Source: Chloroflexota bacterium
GTDB lineage: Bacteria; Chloroflexota; Anaerolineae; Promineifilales; Promineifilaceae
DNA: 5,303 nt
Direction of reading: 5' to 3'
NCBI GenBank assembly: GCA_024278255.1
Contig: JAJRTP010000251.1
Span: forward strand, 1 to 5,303
Under the pieces are notes generated by a model. It made no database searches and was not told the DNA's origin. It worked only from the letters and a program-made list of their open reading frames with translations. How positions within the stretch are numbered: the first letter of the stretch is position 1; the number at the start of each line of letters is the position of its first letter. Made by a program: the position numbers and the translations under genes. This document shows positions 1 to 5,303 of this stretch, one piece after another.

Positions 1-381
<381 letters not shown>

Positions 382-481
382 TGCATATGATACGGAGAAT
401 TTGGTACTTTGACGTCGTGTGACGTTGTTGGATGATTTTGTTATCTTGTTCAGTTTGTAATTTAACTTTGTTTATAGAAGG
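382..481 (+). other. 23S-5S rRNA spacer with small hairpin
   Basis: This AT-rich spacer of about 100 bases lies between the two rRNA genes and holds no tRNA and no reading frame that I believe. It contains one clear inverted repeat: ACGTC (412-416), a GTGT loop (417-420) and GACGT (421-425), extendable by two G-U pairs. Its position suits a precursor-rRNA processing element, but that role is inference; a five-pair stem is small. No boxA-like antitermination signal is evident here. Confidence 0.6.
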
Positions 482-603
<122 letters not shown>

Positions 604-612
604 CCTTTTTTT
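604..612 (+). terminator. T run after 5S, possible end of the rRNA transcript
   Basis: Seven consecutive T residues (606-612) follow the GC-rich base of the 5S terminal helix. The 5S helix plus a T run can act as an intrinsic terminator. No independent hairpin lies directly before the T run, so this is a weak call, and partial read-through into the transporter gene 31 bases further on is possible. Confidence 0.4.
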
Positions 613-642
613 CTTGCCTGCTGATCGCAATACGGCCGTTTC

Positions 643-1940
643 ATGCGTGTGTATCTGGATTTATTGCAACGAAATGTCAATTACCGGTACTTGTGGTGGG
701 GTAATGTTGTTTCGTTGTTGGGTGATTGGTTCACCCTGATTGCCTCGGCCGCTTTAATTACAGAGTTGACCAATTCCGGGGTAGCTATCAGCTACCTTTT
801 TTTGGCCCGTTTTTTACCCCTCTTTTGTTTAGTCCCCTGGCTGGCGTTTTAGCAGACCGGTATGACCGCAAGAAAATAATGATTGTGACGGATATTCTCC
901 GGGCAGTGACCGTTTTGGGTTTTCTGCTGGTGGGTATCACGGGTCAAGTCTGGCTGTTGTATTTTTTGACGGTGGTGCAGTTTGCTTTGAGTTCTTTGTT
1001 TACACCGGCGCGCACGGCCGTACTCGCCATGATTGTGCCGGAGAAAGATTTGGTAACGGCCAATGCGCTGGACAGTTTTACCTGGAGTACGATGCTGGCG
1101 CTGGGGGCGCTGCTGGGCGGGGTGGTGGCCGCTATCTTTGGGGCCAGGACGGCGTTTGTGCTGGATGCGGGGACGTATTTGCTCTCGGCGCTGCTGATTG
1201 CCCGGATTGCGCTGCCGAAACGAGCGCCGCGTTCTGTGGGGGTGGGGCAGAGCGGCTGGCTGGATTTTGTGGAAGGGTTTAAGTATGTGGTGGGACGGCC
1301 GTTTCTCCTGGGCATCAGTTTGGTCAAAGCCGGGGGATCGTTGGTTTGGGGCGCTATCAATGTGTTGGAAGTGAAGTATGCGGAGGAAATATTTGCTCTT
1401 TCGCGGGTTGGTTTGCTGCCAAATTTACGCATAGAGGACCCTGGTACAGCGACGTTAGGGCTGATTTATCTGATTAGCGGGTTAGGCACGGGGTTGGGGC
1501 CATTATTTATGCGCCACTGGCTGGGGGATTCGCGGCGCAGGTTGCTGCAAGGGATTGGCGTGGGTTTTTTGTTTATGCTGGCCGGGATTGCCGGGCTGGC
1601 TTTTGCCCCGACGCTGGGGATATTCCTGCTGTTTACCTTTGTGCGCACGGTGGGGTCGGGGACGATCTGGGTGTTTTCGGCCGTTTTGCTGCAAGTGATG
1701 GTGCCAGACGAGTACCGGGGACGGGTGTTTGCTTTTGAATTTGCCGCTTTGACGCTGACTCAATCCATGTCTATTTTTGTGGCCGGGTTTGCCATAGACA
1801 GCCTGAATTGGTCTGCGCCGCAGGTGATGTTGTCTTTTGCCTGGCTGGGAGTGCTGGTGGCTGTTACCTGGGGCGTGTTTTATTCGATTAATCGTTCCCG
1901 GCCATTGCCTTCCTCACAAGAGCCAACCTCTCCGGAATAG
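643..1940 (+). CDS. MFS exporter (MFS_3/EntS-like), disrupted by a -1 frameshift
   Basis: This encodes a major facilitator superfamily drug/metabolite exporter of about 432 residues in 12 membrane helices. It would act in the cytoplasmic membrane; the substrate is unknown. The first 58 codons (643-816) give a typical family N-terminus with WWGNVVSLLGDWF and SYLFLARFL. The rest (from about 816 to 1940) is in the -1 frame and gives SPLAGVLADRYDRKK, which is MFS motif A between helices 2 and 3, and then MVPDEYRGRVFAF in the C-terminal half, typical of MFS_3. Neither frame alone makes a full transporter: the first stops at 850-852, and the second frame's own ATG at 726 would give a non-homologous leader. 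The shift falls within about 810-823. One extra C in the CCCC at 817-820 would restore LARFLPPLLFSPLAG, so a homopolymer indel (mutation or sequencing) is the simplest explanation. The downstream 374 codons are otherwise undamaged, which suggests the break is recent or an error. No clear Shine-Dalgarno or promoter lies between 5S and ATG 643. The alternative start GTG 649 is no better. Confidence 0.85.
810..816 (+). other. TTTTTTA slippery heptamer at the exporter frameshift
   Basis: In the upstream frame the codons read cgT TTT TTA, exactly the X XXY YYZ arrangement of a canonical -1 ribosomal slippery site. A -1 slip here joins the two exporter frames as LARFL-TPLLFSPLAG. I see no strong Shine-Dalgarno-like stimulator 10-14 bases upstream and only weak pairing possibilities downstream, so programmed frameshifting is possible but not favoured over an indel in the adjacent CCCC. 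Confidence 0.35.
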
Positions 1941-1942
1941 CC

Positions 1943-3940
1943 CTACGGTTTTATAAGCAACGGTAAATATATCTGATGAGGCAGGGCGATAAAGATGGTT
2001 AATTCGTCGTTGTTGTCGTCAGGGGTGACGTCTGTGCCATGGCTGTTTATGGAAGCAGTCAAGGTTAGGGTTGTGTTACTTTGCAGCGCGCTGCTGATAC
2101 GGCCGTAAACCGTAATCACCCCCATTTCTCCGCCGACCAGATTGCCCAATGCCCAACTGTATGAACTTCCATTGCTCACTGTGGCGGAAACCGGCGCATC
2201 GTAACTGATTTGGGTCAGGGTGACGGGGATTTGATGGGTAATGATGGTTTGATAGGCCGTCCCTGAGTCAGCATTGGTAAACTGGATCGTGTAACTGATG
2301 GGTTGATCCGGCTGGAGTGGCGTCGGTGCGGCGGAGGCCAGGGAGAGGCTCAGATTGGTGAGATACGGCCGTTCATAAGCGCCGCGATCCGCTTGCACGC
2401 CCTGGGGCCGGGAGACGCCGTCCAAATCACGGTTTATGCCGGCAGCGGCGGCATTGTCCAACGCCGGCGAGACGGCCGAAAGACGGAAATCGCCGTAGAC
2501 GGGGTCCGCAAATTGGGGATTTTGACTGGCAATCGAATGGCCGAAGCTATTTATTGTGCCGAGAAGGTCGGTGGTATTGGCGAAAAACAGGTTAAAATCC
2601 TCGTTGATGACGCCGCTGCCGTTATTAAAGATGCCCACAGCGTAGCCCACAACAATGTTATTCGTCAGCCAGGTTGTGCCAGTAATGGCGGCGACGGCCG
2701 CGCCAGAGTTCCCGTTTCTGTCTACCAGCGTATTGTGGATGAGGGAAACTGCGCCGGGCGATTGCAGATATATTTCTGCCCCCAAATCGGATTGGGCGAT
2801 ATTTTCCAGGAACAGGTTGTTGCTGACGCTGCCTGTGATTTGATTCGTCAGGCCGCCCAGAAACAATGCGCCGCCGTTGTTGGCAGTGTTACCGCTGAAC
2901 TGGGATTGGGCAATTATTGCTGTGTTGCCGACGTACAAACCGCCACCGTCGCTAGATGCCTGATTGTCAGAAAAAATGGCATTTTGCACGGTAATCACGC
3001 CTCTTGTCGTCAGGCCGCCCCCCACGTCTGCGCTGTTGCTGATGAACTGTGTCCCGCTAATAGTGACGGGTTCATAGGCAGAGATGCCGCCCCCGATGGC
3101 CGGCGGCCCGATGTTGATGGCCCGGTTGTTTTGGAAACGGCCGTTCGTCACCGTAACCAATCCATAAGCCCACAATCCAGCGCCGTCCCCTCTGGTTGTA
3201 TTGCCGGTAAAAACGGTGTTTACCAACAATGCCGGCCCATCAGTGGCCAGCCCGCCGCCGGAGCAGGGTAGTGGCGCAGTGTCACATTGATTGTTGGCAA
3301 AGAGGGAATCATATAGTTCCGTGGCTTTGGTGGCTGCACCGCCGCCATAAGATTGGCCGCTGTTGCTGATGAATCGGGTTTGGCTGATAGTTACCGGGCC
3401 TCCGGCCCACAACCCGCCGCCATTATAAGTGATGGCGTGATTGCCGCTGATGACGCTCTGGCGCAAAATCAGGCTGCTGTCAGCCGCGACGTATAAGCCG
3501 CCACCACCCGCGGCCCGGTTGTTTTGCAGGATGAGATGTTGCAGGATAGGAGCGGCTCCGTTGTCCAGGAGAATGCCGCCGCCGTTTCCCGTACTAACGC
3601 CGTTGGCAAAGGTGAGGCCGGAGATGATGACGCTGTGGTCCACGGCCGTACCCGTTACCGTCAACACGCGCTGCCCCGATTCGGCCTGGATGATGGTTGT
3701 CTGGCTGTGAATACCGGTGAGAGAGACGGCCGTACTCAGAGTCAGGCTTTCCGTGTAGAGGCCCGGTTGGATGAGAATCGTGTCGCCCGGCTGGGCGTTG
3801 TCAATGGCTGCCTGAATGGAATCGCCGGGATTGACTACTATACTCATAGCCTGCGCCGGGGTCAACGAGTCCAGCAAACCGGCCAGAAGCCACAATGAAA
3901 GCAGGGGAATGATGAGCAGAAGGGGGATACGACGTAACAT
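1943..3940 (-). CDS. Secreted parallel beta-helix (Pmp-like) repeat protein with YLPL C-terminal tail
   Basis: This is a 665-residue exported protein. It has a Sec signal peptide (RR at residues 3-4, a hydrophobic core about 6-23, and AQA at 29-31 as the probable cleavage site). Residues 33-65 (VNPGDSIQAAIDNAQPGDTI) are the usual opening of a right-handed beta-helix of the pectate-lyase-like fold. Residues 118-410 hold about eleven rungs of roughly 24-32 residues, with GGG(I/L) and F/L-x-x-N motifs as in chlamydial polymorphic membrane protein repeats: for example GGGIL at 120-124, GGGLY at 146-150, GGGLW at 174-178, GGGLY at 332-336, FISN at 190-193 and 299-302, and FTGN at 244-247. Residues 484-523 (DFRLSAVSPALDNA, then DLDGVSRPQG and DRGAYE) match the choice-of-anchor Q type segment. 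Residues 527-650 resemble a DUF11-type beta-sandwich. The protein ends in IYLPLLIKP, a tail I associate with Chloroflexota secreted proteins and a possible surface-sorting signal. I see no catalytic signature, so adhesion or surface display is more likely than enzymatic activity; this is inference. The ATG has a strong Shine-Dalgarno. Confidence 0.9.
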   Translation of the reverse strand: MLRRIPLLLIIPLLSLWLLAGLLDSLTPAQAMSIVVNPGDSIQAAIDNAQPGDTILIQPGLYTESLTLSTAVSLTGIHSQTTIIQAESGQRVLTVTGTAVDHSVIISGLTFANGVSTGNGGGILLDNGAAPILQHLILQNNRAAGGGGLYVAADSSLILRQSVISGNHAITYNGGGLWAGGPVTISQTRFISNSGQSYGGGAATKATELYDSLFANNQCDTAPLPCSGGGLATDGPALLVNTVFTGNTTRGDGAGLWAYGLVTVTNGRFQNNRAINIGPPAIGGGISAYEPVTISGTQFISNSADVGGGLTTRGVITVQNAIFSDNQASSDGGGLYVGNTAIIAQSQFSGNTANNGGALFLGGLTNQITGSVSNNLFLENIAQSDLGAEIYLQSPGAVSLIHNTLVDRNGNSGAAVAAITGTTWLTNNIVVGYAVGIFNNGSGVINEDFNLFFANTTDLLGTINSFGHSIASQNPQFADPVYGDFRLSAVSPALDNAAAAGINRDLDGVSRPQGVQADRGAYERPYLTNLSLSLASAAPTPLQPDQPISYTIQFTNADSGTAYQTIITHQIPVTLTQISYDAPVSATVSNGSSYSWALGNLVGGEMGVITVYGRISSALQSNTTLTLTASINSHGTDVTPDDNNDELTIFIALPHQIYLPLLIKP

Positions 3941-3947
3941 CTGAACG

Positions 3948-3954
3948 CCTCCTT
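3948..3954 (-). promoter_or_regulatory. Strong ribosome binding site of the beta-helix gene
   Basis: On the minus strand this reads AAGGAGG, a near-complete Shine-Dalgarno, 7 bases before the ATG at 3940. It fixes that start, which is also the one that gives a proper signal peptide. It is the strongest ribosome binding site in the window and suggests high translation of the secreted protein. Confidence 0.85.
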
Positions 3955-3994
3955 ACAGGAATGATTGGGTAAATTTTGACCTGATCATAACATA

Positions 3995-4450
3995 TTACGG
4001 GGAATTTGCTGGCAGGTTGCGGCGGAAGTAAACGTTGCCATCGGTATAGTGGGTGATGGTAAAATCGTGGCGCAGGTAGAATTGGATAGCGTTTGTCCAG
4101 GTGGCTGTGGTTTCCAGCGTTAGATGGGTGCAACCGGATTGGCGGGCGAAGCGGCAAAGTTCATTCAGGATGGCGCTGGCGATGCCTTGCTGCCGTTTTT
4201 CCTGGGCTACGGACATGCGCACGATACGGCCGTAGCCCCTATCATCCAACAGCAAAGCCCCCGTCCCTACAATTTCCCCCTCCCATTCGGCTACCAGAAA
4301 ACGGCCGTCCCCATAAGCGCGGGCAATATCGTCCAGATCAGGATTTTTGCCAGGGTCAAGTGTGCCCCAATGTTCTTCCAGCCCGGCCAGAATGAGATTT
4401 TGGGCGGCGATCTGGTCTTTTGGTTGGAACGGCCGTATCATAATTTCCAT
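3995..4450 (-). CDS. GNAT family N-acetyltransferase
   Basis: This is a cytoplasmic acetyl-CoA-dependent N-acetyltransferase of the GNAT superfamily, with 151 residues from the ATG at 4450. The opening MEIMIRPFQPKD is the usual first strand (IR-x-x-x-x-x-D). FLVAEWEGEIVGTGAL (51-66) is the strand 2-3 hairpin. IVRMSV (76-81) followed by RQQGIA (86-91) is motif A, the pyrophosphate-binding R/Q-x-x-G-x-A loop for acetyl-CoA. NAIQFYLRHDF (120-130) is motif B, with the usual tyrosine near the active site. The length is normal for a single-domain member; the substrate cannot be told. A GTG at 4456 would add two residues, but AAAGAG (4458-4463) is 7 bases from ATG 4450 and only 1 base from the GTG, so 4450 is preferred. 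The gene ends 54 bases before the beta-helix gene on the same strand and may be co-transcribed with it. Three ACGGCCGT octamers lie inside it. Confidence 0.92.
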   Translation of the reverse strand: MEIMIRPFQPKDQIAAQNLILAGLEEHWGTLDPGKNPDLDDIARAYGDGRFLVAEWEGEIVGTGALLLDDRGYGRIVRMSVAQEKRQQGIASAILNELCRFARQSGCTHLTLETTATWTNAIQFYLRHDFTITHYTDGNVYFRRNLPANSP

Positions 4451-4535
4451 ATCCACACTCTTTATTCTGGACGAATAGCAGCATGTTCAGTAAACTGTTC
4501 AGCAAATATGACCTGCGCGTCAAGGACACATTTGC
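4451..4535. promoter_or_regulatory. Divergent intergenic region between GNAT and membrane-protein genes
   Basis: This 85-base region must carry start signals for both divergent genes. I see ribosome binding sites on both sides: AAAGAG on the minus strand at 4458-4463, and AAGGA on the plus strand at 4522-4526, 9 bases before ATG 4536. There is also an imperfect tandem repeat at 4484-4507. No convincing -35/-10 pair of the sigma-70 type can be named on either strand; a TTGACG occurs on the minus strand but has no good -10 at proper spacing. Confidence 0.5.
4484..4507. repeat. Tandem imperfect 12-base repeat, candidate operator
   Basis: TGTTCAGTAAAC (4484-4495) is followed directly by TGTTCAGCAAAT (4496-4507), with 10 of 12 positions identical. 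Across the junction, CAGT-AA-ACTG (4488-4497) also makes a short inverted repeat. The location midway between divergent genes suits a regulator binding site, but the repeat is short and the role is inference. Confidence 0.4.
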
Positions 4536-5282
4536 ATGACAGTTAATGATAACCAATCTGCGCCGTCAACCAAATTTGACTGGGCTATCTATGCCGATGC
4601 CACGTTTGCCGGTTTAGCTATCCTCATTCCTATCCCGCTGGTAGATGTGTTTTTTGAATGGATTTTTCGGCGGCGTATCCCCCAAGCCATTGCCAAACGA
4701 AACGGCCGTCACCTCAGCCGGGAAACAGTATTTTTCCTCAACAACCAACCGCGGAACTGGTGGGGCTGCCTGCTGTGGCCTCTGGCCCTGGCCTTGTTGT
4801 TTCTCAAACGCCTGTTTCGCACCATTCTCTACTTTCTTACCGTAAAAGATGCCTCCGATAAATTAAGCTACTACTGGCACAAAGCATTTCTCCTCAATTA
4901 TATGTTGCAGCGGGGGGATTTGGACAATGAACGAGTCGCCCGTCTGGCAGCCGATGCCATGTTCCTGGTGCTGGACGAGATTACCACCAGCCCTCTGCTC
5001 AAGCTGGCTCAAGAAGTGGTTGCCGGAGCGAATCACGTCATTCGGATGTCTTGGTATTGGCGGTGGCGCAAGAATGACCCGGCGCTGCAAAGAACCCGCG
5101 CCGAAATAGCCGCCACCTGGAACAGTTATGCCCAATATTTCCAGATGTTAGCTGCGCATTATGTAGAAACTTTTGAGCAGCTGCAGGCCGAGGCGATGGG
5201 GCAATCCGGCCTGCATGTATCGGAAACGCTGGCGGCCAAACTCCGTGAAGCGTCAAGTGGCGACGCTACGGAGAAATCGTGA
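4536..5282 (+). CDS. Membrane-associated protein of unknown function
   Basis: I do not recognise this 248-residue protein. It has two hydrophobic stretches: residues 23-44 (with the proline-containing ILIPIPLVDVFFEW, followed by the basic FRRR) and residues 77-101 (WPLALALLFLKRLF). These predict two membrane segments or a hairpin, with a positively charged loop (45-75) between them that also contains NNQPRNWWG. The remainder (102-248) is soluble-looking, helical and rich in Ala, Leu, Arg and Glu; an unusual cluster of aromatic and basic residues, MSWYWRWRK, sits at 171-179. The last 30 residues look flexible. No enzymatic motif is visible. The start is supported by AAGGA (4522-4526), 9 bases upstream. 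The stop codon TGA (5280-5282) overlaps the next ATG by one base, so it probably works with the protein encoded downstream, and it is divergent from the GNAT gene. A structural or membrane-remodelling role would be a guess. Confidence 0.85.
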   Translation: MTVNDNQSAPSTKFDWAIYADATFAGLAILIPIPLVDVFFEWIFRRRIPQAIAKRNGRHLSRETVFFLNNQPRNWWGCLLWPLALALLFLKRLFRTILYFLTVKDASDKLSYYWHKAFLLNYMLQRGDLDNERVARLAADAMFLVLDEITTSPLLKLAQEVVAGANHVIRMSWYWRWRKNDPALQRTRAEIAATWNSYAQYFQMLAAHYVETFEQLQAEAMGQSGLHVSETLAAKLREASSGDATEKS

Positions 5283-5303
5283 TGGGTATTTCGTTGGAAA
5301 GGG
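5282..5303 (+). CDS. Start of a downstream gene, cut off by the window end
   Basis: An ATG at 5282-5284 overlaps the preceding TGA in a TGATG junction, and GGAG (5270-5273) lies 8 bases upstream as a ribosome binding site. The seven visible codons read MGISLER and are open to the window edge. This is the usual geometry for translational coupling in an operon. Too little is visible to name the product. Confidence 0.5.

Larger units (their letters stand above)
632..4709. repeat. Dispersed palindromic octamer ACGGCCGT, 12 perfect copies
   Basis: Perfect copies start at 632, 1014, 1295, 2099, 2365, 3137, 3642, 3726, 4226, 4301, 4429 and 4702. Near copies include TCGGCCGT at 1677, ACGGCCGA at 2472, ACGGCCGC at 2694 and TAGGCCGT at 2253. 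About 0.1 perfect copies would be expected in 4.7 kb of random sequence of similar composition. Copies lie in all four protein genes and just before the exporter start, in different codon phases, and none is in the rRNA. The flanks are often GAT or AAA on the left. The behaviour resembles the HIP1 palindrome of cyanobacteria; the function is unknown. Confidence 0.85.

Noticed and set aside
726..815. ATG 726 as the true start of the exporter
   Set aside because: The leader it gives is polar and unlike the family, whereas the other frame from ATG 643 gives a textbook first MFS helix ending in SYLFLARFL. The frame break is the better explanation.
944..1432. A 162-codon minus-strand open frame inside the exporter gene
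   Set aside because: Its composition is low-complexity Ser/Thr/Pro and it is antisense to conserved exporter sequence, so it is a shadow frame.
2303..3271. A 322-codon plus-strand open frame opposite the beta-helix gene
   Set aside because: It is an antisense shadow caused by the Gly/Asn-rich repeat codons. It has no family motif, and the minus-strand gene has a signal peptide, domains and a strong ribosome binding site.
2340..3600. CRISPR-like or tandem DNA repeat array
   Set aside because: The apparent periodicity (recurring CCGCC blocks on the plus strand) is the coding of GGG turns in the beta-helix. Units vary in length and sequence, with no constant repeat and spacer pattern.
3956..3994. 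A TATGAT -10 element for the beta-helix gene on the minus strand
   Set aside because: TATGAT is present (minus strand of 3984-3989), but no acceptable -35 lies 16-18 bases upstream, so it was not annotated as a promoter.
4124..4546. A 140-codon plus-strand open frame across the acetyltransferase gene
   Set aside because: It is antisense to a clear GNAT gene with motif A and runs into the divergent regulatory region; no supporting motif.

Overview
This window looks like a bacterial chromosome segment. It starts in the 3' part of a ribosomal RNA operon (23S rRNA 3' end, short spacer, 5S rRNA) and runs into ordinary chromosomal protein genes. The best lineage clue is the large secreted protein at 1943-3940. 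It ends in IYLPLLIKP, and C-terminal YLPL-type tails on secreted repeat proteins are characteristic of Chloroflexota (Anaerolineae/Ardenticatenia-like bacteria). The assignment is an inference from this tail, the secreted beta-helix/DUF11 architecture and the general style of the genes. It is not a database result.

Layout. Positions 1-381 are the 23S rRNA 3' domain, including the sarcin-ricin loop. Positions 382-481 are a spacer with a small hairpin. Positions 482-603 are 5S rRNA, followed by a T run. Only about 40 bases later, on the same strand, comes a major facilitator superfamily (MFS) exporter gene (643-1940). Its reading frame is broken by a -1 shift near 810-823, at a TTTTTTA/CCCC stretch. 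Tail-to-tail with it, with 2 bases between the stop codons, is a long minus-strand gene (1943-3940). It encodes a secreted parallel beta-helix protein with Pmp-like GGG(L/I)/FxxN repeats, a choice-of-anchor Q-like segment, a DUF11-like domain and the YLPLLIKP tail. Upstream of it on the same strand, 54 bases away, is a GNAT acetyltransferase gene (3995-4450). A divergent intergenic region of about 85 bases, carrying an imperfect tandem 12-base repeat, separates it from a plus-strand gene for an unrecognised membrane-associated protein (4536-5282). The stop codon of that gene overlaps the start of a further gene that leaves the window at 5303.

The genes do not form an evident common pathway. 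The rRNA genes and the exporter are co-oriented and could share read-through transcription. The acetyltransferase and the beta-helix gene could form a two-gene minus-strand unit. The membrane protein and the truncated downstream gene look translationally coupled.

The most striking signal not explained by the genes is a perfect 8-base palindrome, ACGGCCGT. It occurs 12 times between 632 and 4709, in every complete protein gene and in different reading frames, and is absent from the rRNA. This resembles the highly iterated palindromes known from some cyanobacteria (HIP1). The second item is the exporter frameshift, which coincides with a canonical -1 slippery heptamer but is more simply explained by a lost C.
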